DNA from: Gracilaria gracilis
Taxonomy: Eukaryota; Rhodophyta; Florideophyceae; Gracilariales; Gracilariaceae
Assembly: GCA_030374805.1 (NCBI GenBank)
Contig: JARGSG010000031.1
Location: forward strand, 372,001-436,000
Direction of reading: 5' to 3'
Length of the DNA stretch: 64,000 bases
Shown here: positions 1 through 10,461 of the stretch, in pieces
How positions within the stretch are numbered: position 1 is the stretch's first letter
Layout: each line of letters begins with the position of its first letter
Program-made: the position numbers and the translations under genes
The notes under the pieces: generated by a model
What the model saw: only the letters and a program-made list of their open reading frames with translations
Databases searched by the model: none
Told to the model about the DNA's origin: nothing

Positions 1-411
1 CGACAAATCACCGCCAGTGCCACCTTCAAGTCATCACTGGTACAACTACAGCACTTGTCTCGCCTCCCTCCTGCCGTTCCTTGCTCCGTTCTACTTCCGT
101 TGCCCCTACCTCCACCGCCGCAGCTACCTTACAATTTCTGCCGTTCCCGCTGGGGTCGCTATCATTCCGCGACCTCTTTTTGCCACCGTCCTTTGCCACA
201 CCGCCGTGATAACCGCAGCCGTCATTGTCATTCCGGCCTCCAACGACTTCCACTTTTCACGAGCGTCTTTTGGCACTCTGCCGTAACCACTGCCCACCAT
301 TACCTTTCATTCGATGCCGCCATTGCTCACACCGCCTTGGCCCACGCCGCTGTGCTTTTTATACTTCGCGGCTGCCGTAACCGTCGCCTTTCTCTGCTGC
401 AAACGAAGTAG
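1..411. other. Pyrimidine-rich, low-complexity DNA
   Basis: The stretch is rich in CCGCC and CCACC runs and is open in several frames on both strands only because of this composition. The same style recurs at about 2,160-2,650. I see no domain, no repeat of fixed period and no convincing gene. Confidence 0.5.
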
Positions 412-506
412 AAACGGACAGGGTTTTCGCGCTAGGCGCAAACAAAGAAGTGTGTGACGGCCCTACAGACGATGGTGTAGCCCCATGTTTGGCAAGTCTC
501 ACTGCT

Positions 507-1756
507 TTACTTCTTGGTCTTAGGCTTTTTGTGAATTACCAATGCGACGACGTCGAAGACTTTGAGATTATCTGCAAGTATAACATCAAGTAATGTGAAA
601 ACGTAATAAAGGTCACGAAGCTCATCCTTGATAAGGGAAAATGAGTTCATGAACACCAAAGCATCCTTTCCTTTCTTAGTTACGGGTTCCAGATTGTTCT
701 TATCACCAATGCGTTGAAAAACAGGCGCAGTAATGTGCAGTAGTGCCTCCCAGGAACTACAAACCTCATCGAACAATCTTGGCTCCGGTCGCCCAGATGA
801 GCCTGAGGCGATTGCATGATCAGGAGTAGAGGCTATCACACTTCTTGTTACACTACCACTCTGGATGTGATGGAGTTCTACCAAAAACGGATAACAGCAC
901 CCACAAGATTCATGCGATTGAATTTTAGATGAGACACCTTGCTTCTTCTTCACGACATTACCCCTCGAAATAACAAAGTTCTCCATACGAACCCAAGCCT
1001 TTCTCATCTCCTGTTTTTAGACATCGCATCACCGAAAGGGACGTAACAGCAACGTTCTTGCAGTAATGTAGTACAATTTGTCAATGCTTCCGCACCCGCC
1101 TCTGAAAAGGACTCAAACATTGTAGGATTGCTAGGTGCGGCGGCGAACATGATTTTGTCAAACCCGGCCTGATGAATTCTGGGAATAAGGTCTCTGTAAC
1201 TTGAAAAAAACAATTTCATGAACTCCTTCTCATCCTTGATCTTCAGTTTTGTCATCCTATTTATTTTCTTGTCCCCATCTTCGGGCAGGGAAATAGCAAT
1301 TTCTCGGTACATGAGTGACAGTATGTACCACTAAAACCTGATCGCGGTGATTAGAAACAGTAACCGTAGGTCACAAATCCATGCAGGCATCTTCGTTTTT
1401 AATTCATATATCCATGGAATGATCTCAGCCGTGTTCTTTGCCAAACTCCGTGCACCAGTCTCCTCCTCTTCACGCACTGAGGTGTCCAGACCACATAGGC
1501 CTCTCCAAAAAGTTCCGAAATTTTTGTTGAGCGCCTTTGTGACTAGATTGGATCGAGCTGATCGAGACTGCAAACTTTTCATCTCTCTCTGAATGTCGTC
1601 CGGTAGATCACTAACTAAATCTGAAGCACGCTGGCGCAGGCGTGCAAAAACATTGTACCCGTCCGCAGAGATATTCAGATCAAGCATGCGATCGTAGAAA
1701 TCTGAAATGCTTGTACCTAAGTAGGCAGTTCTCATAGTGTCTTGGTAACTCTCCAT
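507..1756 (-). pseudogene. Decayed protein gene of unknown function
   Basis: Three minus-strand reading frames form one damaged gene of roughly 410 codons. The first (1756 to 1331) and second (1312 to 1004) lie in the same frame and are separated by a TAG at 1331-1333. The third (1007 to 507) follows after a frame change near 1010. The composition looks like real protein: mixed polarity, helical, with a Glu-rich stretch near residue 95 and a Lys-rich end. The ATG at 1756 is preceded in frame by a stop, so it may be the true start. I recognise no domain. It lies in repeat-rich DNA next to a tyrosine recombinase, so it could be the cargo or accessory protein of a mobile element, but nothing in the sequence proves this. 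Confidence 0.45.
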
Positions 1757-2009
1757 ACCGAACGAAACAAGTCACGATTCGGCCGTTACCAAGGGTAGTG
1801 GGTCTGCGAACAGTGACATCGAAATTCTATCTGCGAGGTTGACAGATGTCATAAGATATGGCCCTGTAGCACCCGTGGCTGCGCTGCCGATTTGGTTCAA
1901 TCAGAAAACGCTCAACAGTACTGAACTTGTCCGCTCTGTTGAACGAAATACGTCGCATGCCGTCTCTGCACTAGACCTTATCTAAGAGAGAGAAAAAGTC
2001 TTTGACGGG

Positions 2010-2904
2010 GTGCGTGCTTGGCACAACAGTGTCACCAACCGACGGACGGCACACTTTCTGTACACGTTACACAGTGTGAAATCGTGCTGGCATGGCTTTT
2101 TTGGCTCTGCACTAGTGCACCAGTGTTCTTTACAATTGAACGTCACCCACTGCCGAGCGGGCGCCACCGCAGCTCCAGATCACCTCCAGGCGGCCACCGC
2201 TGCCCAAATGGCGCAACCGTCACCCAACTGGCGCCACCACCGCGCCACCCTCCCTGAATCCGTCCAACTCCACTGGCGCCACCACCAAGCCCACCGCCGC
2301 GCCATCGCCGTCAACGTTGGTCAATCCGCATCAACGCGGTCACTCTCGCAGGTTGCCACCTCGATCGTTGACGGGCCAGCTTCGCCACTCTTACTCAATA
2401 CCGCGCCACCGCCATTGCCCTCTCTCAACGCCGCGCCGCGGCCACTGCACTAACTCGTTGCTCTGCCAACGACACCGTTATCGTTCGTTTCGTCACAGCT
2501 GCAGCTCCTATTTGCGCTACAGCCGCCGCCAAAACCACCACAATTACCGTTCAATATCACCGCTCAAACCGCAACATCGCGCCACCGCTATCGTCAAAAC
2601 TGCACGACCGACGTGCCAAAAAGCGCCTGCGCATTGTTCGTCGCCGCTGTCTTTGAAGCAACACCCGCGCCTGCGCTGCGCAGAGACGCTGTTGAGAGAC
2701 GCTAGAGCGGAGGCGGTCAGGGAAGTTCCTCTCGGAAAAACGAACGATTGTCCTCAGAAGGATGTTAAAGTTGCTCTAGAGAACGATTATGTGGGTCAGT
2801 CGAATCTGGATTTCAGAATGAACCGCAGTCCCAAAGACATTCTGCAAACATTTACCTCCAGCTTTCTAGGTACCGCTTGCTTTCATTTGCTGTCATTGTA
2901 CTAG
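2010..2904 (+). other. GCCACC-rich degenerate repeat, probably non-coding
   Basis: The region 2,160-2,650 consists of imperfect CGCCACCGC units. Overlapping plus-strand frames of 147 and 195 codons run through it but translate to His/Pro/Arg/Ser-rich text typical of such repeats. The last 80 codons (about 2,660-2,904) have a more normal composition and could be a remnant exon. No domain is recognisable. Confidence 0.4.
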
Positions 2905-3212
2905 CAAAACTCGTGCTTCACAATTCGTTCAAGTTGTAAAGTTTGATTACATCTGTTAAACTTCTTGGCTTTCCATGAACATCATATACATGGTGATGCG
3001 CATGTAGTTTCCCCGTCCAGACTGAGAAATCATTATCCTTATATATATTTAACATGAGCGGAGAAAATTCAGAAACGCACATAACAAGCTTCTTGAACCT
3101 GTTGACGCACTATTTTCTCCACCATTGATCTAAATATTGTTTGAATAGCCGGGAAGAAGTCTTGATCGGCTTTTAGCGTCACTGAGGAGGCAAAGAGGAA
3201 GAAATCCTTAAT

Positions 3213-3806
3213 TCATATCCCCGTTGTTCCATATTTTAATGACAGTTTCGATGTCGTTTGGCAAACCAGGTATGATGGTTTGATCGGCGAAGAATTGGAA
3301 CGAATTATATTCTTACCCCTACGATTGCCATCGCCTTGATCGATATTTTTTTCCCGTCTAGATGAATATGGGAAAAAGCTGCAATGAACTCCATTGGAAA
3401 CATTAAAGGACTCTATATCCGACGTGTTTGAAACTATAGTGTCTTCGTCTTTTTCCAAACTATGAGAATCAGGATCAATAGAACCACCTTTTTCTGTATT
3501 GCAAGTCTTCCACGCACGTTTTCTTCTTTCCAAAACCTGCTTAACCCTTCGATCCAACAACCTGAAGTGCACTTCTTCGTGATTGCAGCCTTTTTCAAGA
3601 TAATCGTCTTCCTCAACAGAAACTACACGTTCAGACACACATCGGTGAGCAGATTTCAATATCTGCTTTACCATTGTACTGCCTGTCTCCTTCTCAGCCT
3701 TTCTTTGAACGGGGACAATAAACCCATTTGCCGTACCAACCCCTTGAGTTGAAGTGGAAGTACCACGTCTCTCCATTATTGGGGACAGAGAAGATGACAA
3801 AAACAC
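3213..3806 (-). CDS. Hypothetical protein, 197 aa
   Basis: An intact frame from an ATG at 3806 to a stop at 3213. The product is basic and hydrophilic, with a Lys/Arg-rich centre (residues about 80-100) and a Ser-rich tail. It has no membrane segment and no domain I know. It lies just upstream of the 42-bp palindromic array and points away from the tyrosine recombinase at 4,433. It may be an accessory gene of that element or a chance frame. A second ATG at residue 11 is an equally good start. Confidence 0.3.
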   Translation of the reverse strand: MFLSSSLSPIMERRGTSTSTQGVGTANGFIVPVQRKAEKETGSTMVKQILKSAHRCVSERVVSVEEDDYLEKGCNHEEVHFRLLDRRVKQVLERRKRAWKTCNTEKGGSIDPDSHSLEKDEDTIVSNTSDIESFNVSNGVHCSFFPYSSRREKNIDQGDGNRRGKNIIRSNSSPIKPSYLVCQTTSKLSLKYGTTGI

Positions 3807-3987
3807 CCTCCGTGCAGTACGTCATGAAGAAATGGAAAACTGTGCGAAAGAACAACGGTGTATCCTGAGGATAGTGATCGCAAGTTTCAACTTCTGTATG
3901 ATTTTCTGAAAAGTTTTAAAGCAACAAATGCTTTCAATTTGAGCAGTATTCCATTTTAAGGGTAAACTGGTACAGTCGTACTGATCA

Positions 3988-4290
3988 TCGTTGACTGTCA
4001 ATACCTGGCCCGTGAAAGTTCACCAGTGAAAGTTCACGGGCCAGAGATTGAAAGTGAACTTTCAGCGTTGAACGTTCACTGTCCAGCGATTGAAAGTGAA
4101 CGCTCATTGGTGAACGTTCACTGCTCAGAGATTGACAGTGAACATTCACTGATGAATGTTCACGGGCCAGGTATTGACAGTCAACGTTCACCAGTGAACG
4201 TTCACTGCCTTGCGATTGACAGTACACGTTCACGTGCCAGGGATTGACATTTAATGTTCACCGGTGAACTTTCACTGTCAATTTCCTCGT
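3988..4290. repeat. 42-bp palindromic minisatellite, about 6-7 units
   Basis: The unit is about 42 bp. Each unit carries two copies of a near-perfect 12-bp palindrome, GTGAACGTTCAC, separated by a spacer ending GAGATTGAC. Units start near 4052, 4094, 4136 and 4178, followed by one shortened unit and a partial one. The left edge (3,989-4,025) is inverted relative to the rest: its text is the reverse complement of 4,158-4,182, so the array can fold back on itself. Because 42 is divisible by 3, both strands show accidental 14-residue repeat frames, which I do not count as genes. Confidence 0.85.
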
Positions 4291-4432
4291 GATTGCATCG
4301 CTGGACTTGATGATAAGGCAAGGACCATGATTCTTCCGCATCGATGCTGAAATTTTCGTTGAAAAAACCTTTTCCATGAAGTTCTAATATATTTATCTTT
4401 CTTGAACGCTGTGCTTTTCGAAGTCCAAGCAA

Positions 4433-5512
4433 ATGAAAGATGTTTTGAAAGCCAGGACGCCAAAGCGACGAAGAGCTTTTCGAAGAAGAGGGAATGAACA
4501 ACTCGGTTTGCCGGTGCCAGTAGGAGAACTGATTAAAACAGCAAGCAATGACGCATCAAAGGCCAACATAAGAAAAGAAGAACGCCTTATCAAGAGTTAC
4601 GCTGAACCGAATAACCAGAACGATCCTGTAGAGGTCACAGAATCTAGTTCCGAGCTGGTTATAAACTTGATTGCGCAACATTGTAACTTTCGTGGAAAAG
4701 ATAGGCTTACTTATGGTTCTGTCTTAGCCCTTTGTCAAGGTCTTCAAAGTGTGTACTCGAACAATGGACACAGCTCATCTTGGAATCCGAAAGCCACCCC
4801 TGGATCTCTTGGAAATCCACTTATCAACAACGAAGAACTTATGAACTTTCGAAGAGCGTATCGAGTTATGTTGAGTCGTCGAGAATAGATAAAAATGCGG
4901 ACACGCCCACTCACTTTGAACTTAGTATGTGATCTAGCTGAAAGGTTTTGGTTTGGAAACAGTAATGTCGTCAACCCACAAGATGTGCTTCTGCATTCAG
5001 TAATAGTTATTGGTCTCAATTTCGGCCTTCGATATGACGAAGTAACTAAGCTCTCGTATGATCATGTATCAACCCCAGGTTATTGTATCACGTTGACAAT
5101 CCCAGTTGCGACAAAAAACTCAACAAGAGAAATAACCTACAATATCCGAGAATGGTGTGGAAGCATTTCGCTTCGCTATTCTGTAATTATGGACCCCTTT
5201 GTTGCGTTGCCTGTGTGGCTCTGTCTGCGAGGACCATATGATGGCTTTCTTTTTTGCACCTTGAAAAAGACGAACGTGGGATTTGTTTTGCAGCATCAAA
5301 CGCCTCTTTCTGTGAAAAGTTTCACAGATCTTCTACGAAATCGATTGAGTGCAATAGGGATTGGAGATGGAGATGTTGTGGCTTACTCAGGTCATTCTAT
5401 CAAGCGTGGATCGGTGCAGTTATATCGCTCATTAGGGTATAGGGATAAATTTATCATGGAGCTGGTAAAGTCCTCGGACTTTGCTTCTTATTCGAACTAT
5501 GGCGAGGTTTAA
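4433..5512 (+). pseudogene. Crypton-like tyrosine recombinase, interrupted by one TAG
   Basis: Two plus-strand frames, 4433-4888 and 4895-5512, lie in the same phase and are divided by a single TAG at 4886-4888, giving a protein of about 359 codons. The N-terminal half has a basic start followed by a helical part like the DNA-binding domain of these enzymes. The C-terminal half shows the recombinase core: GLRYDEV (catalytic Arg I), the box SGHSIKRG, and SYSNY, which supplies the tyrosine nucleophile near the end. In the family the box is usually HSxRRG; here the second catalytic Arg is Lys. The family cuts and rejoins DNA through a covalent tyrosine link and moves elements without target duplications. 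One nonsense codon in an otherwise clean frame suggests recent inactivation. Read-through is possible but unsupported. Confidence 0.75.
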
Positions 5513-5724
5513 AATAATTTTCAAACCAATGTTCTTCGCTTCAACGGAGTCCAAGCGTTCCTGAATCACGCGAAAGCGATTACTGACGAACAAATCGATA
5601 CTAACGACGATGCTCCAACGCAAGAGATTTAGAAATGAATCTCCGTAACAATTAGTATACCTTACCCAAATTCTTAGCCCTAGGTTGCCGCTTTTGTAGT
5701 CCTACTCCTGTTTGACTCCGCTGT

Positions 5725-6170
5725 GCTCTACAAAATGCATGTCGGATTTCTGCGACTTGGGCGAGCCGGGACGAAGGGTCTGTTGGGCCGAGCAAAGGCG
5801 ACGCAGAAGGGGCCGCGGTGCACTTGAGATTGTTTTTCTGGTAGTATTCTAGTCGGTCTTGATGACATTGGCCGGGATGGAGGCGGCGGCGATATTGCCA
5901 GACAAAATGCCGGCGAGGATGGCGTTTTGCGTGGTAGAGTACCGTCTTGATTGATGAAGAAGAATAGCAGATAAATGTTTATTTCAAAGAACACCATGTA
6001 GAAGGGAATATCACTTCACAGAGTGGTGACCACGTTGTCATACAGGCCAGACAGACCCAGATTTGATACCAAAAGACGCATGGAGATCGTGGTGGTGTGC
6101 GTGTTGATCATTAAAACCTTCATCGGATTTGTGGCAATAACCTGCCTCAAACGAGCGCCCTGACTTTCAT
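5725..6170 (-). pseudogene. Fragment of a mitochondrial carrier (SLC25) gene, AGC-like
   Basis: Reading the minus strand gives RQVIATNP, then a segment ending NLGLSGLYDNVVTTL, a TGA at 6016-6018, SDIPF, and NQDGTL. After a one-base frame change come QNAILAGILSGNIAAAS and IPANVIKTD. These match, in order, the carrier pattern: a TNP helix, LGLxGLY, DIPF, and the next repeat with its PxDxxK signature. The D of that signature is N here and the following R is D. Mitochondrial carriers are inner-membrane transporters made of three repeats; only about one and a half repeats remain. The LxRDIPF context fits the aspartate/glutamate carrier branch best. It has an in-frame stop, a frame change and no start, and seems to be a relic captured between repeats. 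Confidence 0.65.
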
Positions 6171-8564
6171 GGCGTTGCGCAGGATAATGGTGCCATTTCA
6201 ATGCGATAGCACGGCCGTGAGGTGGTCTCAAATGACCGCAAGCTAAGGGGGGGGAGGGGGGGAGGGGGCGCCACGAACGTTCTGGGCGCCACGCACGTGC
6301 CCGAGTGCGCGTGCCACGCATGTAACGCGCTTCTGCCGGGCACAACGATTGTGGTGCCTCCCCAGCTTGCGACCATTTGAGATCCGCTCGCGCGCGGCTG
6401 TCCGCCCTCTGACCACCAACGTCCCGCCCGCCCCGCACCGCTTCGACGACGCCCTTCCCGGTCCCTGCGATGGCTGTCGACGAGCACGACGGTCTCTGGC
6501 AGACCGTGCTGCCTTCAATGCTTTACTCTCGTCATGACATACTGCGCGCTTTTTACTTCGCATTTCTAGCTGTCACAATCCGTCGAGTTTCTTGAGCACA
6601 ATTCCTTTCCCTCGCTGCCCGTGCTGAGGGCGCAGCCTGCCATGCCTAATGCGCCATGGTCGCAACACCCGCAGCACCAATCCCCGCCCCGCTCCGCTTC
6701 ATAAAACCAATCAGTGCCAGCCCACCACGCCATTAATTTCCACCAAACATTAACCGCACTATAACAACATCAGTACCGACTTGTAAAACTTCTCCACAGA
6801 GACGCTTCAGTATCTGCAGCCTCAGTTCTGCACCATTGCCACTGCGCATAATTCCTTCGATCGACTCGTCGTCACGGAGGGTACCTTTGCCCCCGACGTC
6901 GGCGGCAAACACGTCGACGTCTCTGCATAGTGGCTTTCCGTCTCACAGGGTGGTCTGTTTTGCGCCTCACTCCGGCTTTCGAATTTAATCTCTCATATAC
7001 AGCTGTTCTGCGAAACTAAGTGCTGCTGTGATTGACTGTACACTCCCCCGCAAAGTATCGACATCCTCAAAAACATAATTTGTAGACAGAAGCCCATCAA
7101 GAAACATATTTCTAGCCTGCGGGTTTCACACACTGTTCTGTACTAGTCATCTTGATGCATTGAGTTCTATAAAGTCTCGAATATGTCTCCTTATATACGT
7201 GTTGGAAACGACTGGCTCACCTGCCAAACGAAAACAGATACCGGAAGAGGACAGAGCACAATGCGGGTAGAACTCGCAGTAAACTTGCATTATAATTTAG
7301 TCACAACTACGTGGCTTTGTACGGATTACCGGATCCACATACAGGCTCCATCATCTCCAATTTACATAATACTCTGGTGTGAAGGAGTAGTTAAGAGATC
7401 TAAGATTAGTTAAAACAGAGACAACCACCAGTAGCTGTGATTTGAGATCTAGAAAAAAACCAATAAGCTTGTGCAAATGCTTGCCAAAATGAGTCAAAAG
7501 AGAGTTGGGAACCAAGAAAGATACACAGAAGCCATCATATTGATACCATTTCAAACCTATTTACTTGCCCTCTTTGCTCTCTATCTTCTTTGTCATTGTC
7601 GTCACACTGAAGTGAGAAAACCCTGATAGTGCCACAAATGCTGGCCACGACAAGTTTTTTTCAGGTTCGTTAAGCACCAGCAAACACTACTCAAAAACTA
7701 CGAACAATCATCTTCTTCGTGACGCTCTATGCCAGTCAATCCGTAAACACTTGGAAATTGATATCCGGTTAATAACCTTGTTATAGCCTTGTTGGAACAA
7801 TAGACTATCATTTCCAGAACTGCACACAATATCATCAGTAGCACGCAGTCCGACAAAGTACCTCTGACTGACATGATTAGAAACGGTATGTTTCAGAGTC
7901 ATGATATTCAGATTTCAAAGCTAAATGGCCGATTCCACAAACACAGGCAGCAAAGAAGTTGATAAAATAAACTTGAAGTTGCTAACAGCACGTTTATGCA
8001 ACTCATAATGCTCGTTGTTTCTGAACAGAATCATTGACGTAAAGACAAAACTATTTAAATGAAGGAAACAAATATTGTTAATAGTAAAGATTCAAAGTAG
8101 TAAACCGTTTAAAGGGTTTAAAAGAGTAGTACTGTTTATGAATTTGTGTTGCGCTATTGCAGAGGAAGGCAATGATTGTAGGCCAACTTGTTTTGCCTAA
8201 AGAAATCATTTCAAAACATTGGTTTGCTTATCAGCGATGCAATAGTTGCCATTGTACATTTGAAGAGTGATATTTTTTGCAGGCAGCGGGAAAAGGTGGT
8301 ATGTATCTTATAGTTTCTGCGTGGTATTTGAGTTGGGGGGAATAGAACGCACATATTCTTTTTGTCAGAGCTAGAGCCAGGACATGGGATCAGAATGGTA
8401 AATAATTCAGTTTGCCTCAATTATTATGGCAAAAGATCCCACTTCTGGAGAATGGCATGTAAAGAAGAAGTGGCAGAATGACCCTTGAACGTGAATATGC
8501 ATTGTTTACGGAAGGACTCCATCAAAACAGTGTGTTGCTCGCACATAATTTGGATGAGCAATAC
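6171..8564. other. Gene-poor stretch, no supported gene
   Basis: GC-rich DNA with a G-rich run (about 6,246-6,270) gives way after 7,000 to AT-richer DNA. A short plus-strand stretch near 6,800-6,930 translates to protein-like text with the piece VVTEGTF, but it has stops on both sides and I could not assign it. The frames of 60-140 codons elsewhere here have biased or repetitive composition. Confidence 0.4.
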
Positions 8565-8629
8565 ACTGTAAACTTAGAAAAAATGGCCACTACTGAGCTT
8601 TGATTTAGTGGCGTGTCTAAGATAGTAAC
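8565..8629 (+). repeat. 65-bp dispersed repeat, copy 1
   Basis: About 65 bp beginning ACTGTAAACTTAGAAAA and ending GATAGTAAC is present again, with a few substitutions, at 31,363-31,427 in the same orientation. It lies directly upstream of the gag-like fragment at 8,637. It may be part of a long terminal repeat or an element end, but I could not find its boundaries. Confidence 0.7.
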
Positions 8630-8636
8630 TATAAGC

Positions 8637-8835
8637 TTGATGTCAAGGTGGTGAATGGGGACAAGCGTGCCCCTCTTTTTCCCTGTTCTTCTTCTTCCTC
8701 CATCCTCCAGACGCGCCATGCCACCGACCGCTACTTATACCGGTCCGCAGCAGGCGCGATGGAGGATGAATGGACAGCGTTCCACCCAGTTGGGTGGACA
8801 TAATTCTACCAGGCCTGTGTGGTGCGTAAGCACCA
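8637..8835 (+). repeat. Partial duplicate of the gypsy gag zinc-knuckle region
   Basis: This segment is a diverged direct repeat of about 9,756-9,970. It shares the text from AGCTTGATNTCAAGG through the CT-rich block to CACCCAGTTGGGTGGACA. It carries the gag piece just upstream of the zinc knuckle (ATGGAGGATGAATGG), with an in-frame stop after it. The two copies flank the histone-H3-like unit at 9,125-9,752, so that unit may have been inserted into gag or joined by rearrangement. Confidence 0.75.
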
Positions 8836-9124
8836 CACGTGTCTAACACGCCCCTTTACCGACACTGCGCCAGCGTGGCGCAGTGCGTAGAAAACAACCG
8901 ATGGCAGATTGGCATTTTCAAAATAAAATATCTTCTCCCCCCAGATTTGCAGGAAGCTGCCGAGCCCCGTAAATACTCTGCCCGCCATCTCCCAAGTGCA
9001 TCTTTTCTCCTCCGTTTTCGACCCACTTCGTCCTCCGTTGCGCGCCCCTCTCCCTTCCCCCGAATTTCTACATTACATCCTTCTCCTCCACGTAGGCCAG
9101 CGCTGCGCGCGACGAACGAGGCGG

Positions 9125-9752
9125 GCCGCGCCTGTGATGTACGTAAGTGTGGCCGAACCACAGGTATACATTGCGCGGCAAGCGTAGTGCTTAGTCGTGG
9201 TTAAGGCTCTCTGATCCCATCCCTTTCTTTCACCATCAACTCATTTTTGAGTACCTCGTGTGCATCAAGCGATCGTTGCCGCTCACCATTCCTCAAGCGA
9301 TGGCGAGGACGAAACAACTACCCGCTATCAGTACAGGGGGTCAGGCACCTCGCGATGACATCGCGATGAAAGCGGCGCGTAAACCCAAAAAGGGCAAAAG
9401 TCCGCGCAGTCCGTAACTCGCTGCGAAAGAGAACACGATATACACCCTTTCGAGTCACCAGGGTATCGGGAAGATCACCAACTACAACCTCCCCGCCTCT
9501 ACCGTACGCCTTGTTCACAACCGAGTGTCCGCGCCCGTTCAGAATCGATTGGGGTACCATGTTGGACCTGTTCGGGAAGCACATCACCGATTGGGTAGAC
9601 CATGTAGTTCGAAATGAACTCTCACGTCTCGACACCTACCAGCTCGGGTTAACCGAGTCGTTGGGCGATCAAGAACGGTATGATGGAGTTACAGATGACG
9701 CTTGGTCGCTCCAGACGATACGGTGGGACCGAAGGCGTCGAGTATGTCATAA
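9125..9752 (+). repeat. H3-mimic unit, copy A (inverted relative to copy B at 23,625-24,246)
   Basis: About 620 bp match the reverse complement of 23,625-24,246 closely, including untranslated DNA upstream of the ATG. Both ends are abrupt: upstream of 9,125 copy A has CT-rich DNA that copy B lacks, and after GTCGAGTAT at about 9,752 the two sequences part. The unit contains the start and first 150 codons of the H3-like protein. Confidence 0.85.
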
Positions 9753-10461
9753 AAGCTTGATTTCAAGGGGGGGGGGGGGGGGGGGGGTGGTGGTGAATGG
9801 GGAAAAGCGTACCCCTCTTTTTTCCTGTTCTTCCTCTTCCTCCGTCCTCCAGACGCGCCGGGCCGCCGACCGCTACTTAAGCCGGTCCGAAGCAGGCGCG
9901 ATGGAGGATGAATGGATGGCGTTCCACCCAGTTGGGTGGACACAATTCTACCGGCACGTGTGGTGGTGCGCAAACCGCTGTCCCGCTAACCCAGATCGAG
10001 GGACCCGCTGTTCGAGGTGTGGTAAGATGAGTCACGCCGAAACCACTTGTTGGTCCGAGGGTAAGAAGTCAGACTCACCTTCTGTGGCGTTCAGCGGAAC
10101 GAAGTCCGAGTCTTCAACCGAAGAGAAGTTAAAGAACCATGATACTCAGGAGCCAGTGGCTGTGGTTCAGGAGAGTGCTAGTGTTGGTGGGGTGGTGGCT
10201 GCCACGAAGAGGAATGTGGATGGCCAGTCCCTCCCGAAGCAATCGCGTAGTGGGATCATGTACATTGATGTCCTTGCGAACAGGAGGCCTCCACATCCGC
10301 CTCCGATGGCGAAGAAGAAGGCCAAGAAGAACTCCAGAAAGGGCAGGAAGACCAAAAAGGCCTCGCAGGGCCTCCAGGACCACGTTGGCGAGTACAACGT
10401 GCTAGCGAAGCTGGCAACGGCAGCTTGTTGCCTGTCCTTTTTGACAATTGTTGCGTGGTGA
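9300..10461 (+). pseudogene. Gag-like polyprotein with histone H3-tail mimic and CCHC zinc knuckle
   Basis: The frame opens at an ATG at 9300 and encodes M-ARTKQ, then STGG, APR and KAARK. Without any gap this matches the histone H3 tail at positions 1-5, 10-13, 15-17, 21 and 23-27. H3 K9, K14 and K18 are replaced by I, Q and D. A TAA at 9414 and an extra base near 9,490 break the frame; after correction it continues from about 9,511 to 10,461. Near 9,752 the text departs from the second copy (23,462-24,112) and runs through a 21-base G tract. Next comes the zinc knuckle CSRCGKMSHAETTC (Cx2Cx4Hx4C), which binds nucleic acid in retroelement Gag proteins, then a Ser/Glu-rich part and a very basic Lys/Arg patch. 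The protease frame overlaps its end. Inference: the mimic might draw H3-tail-binding chromatin proteins to the particle. Whether it is native to gag or was fused to it is open. Confidence 0.7.

Noticed and set aside
3985..4247. Repeat proteins of 14-residue units on both strands
   Set aside because: The 42-bp unit is divisible by three, so open frames arise automatically; no start context or domain supports a protein.
3988..4290. CRISPR array
   Set aside because: Units are contiguous without unique spacers, and nothing else here is prokaryotic.
6167..6563. Overlapping Arg/Gly/Pro-rich minus-strand frames
   Set aside because: Composition follows a G-rich block; only the downstream part (below 6,170) matches a known family.
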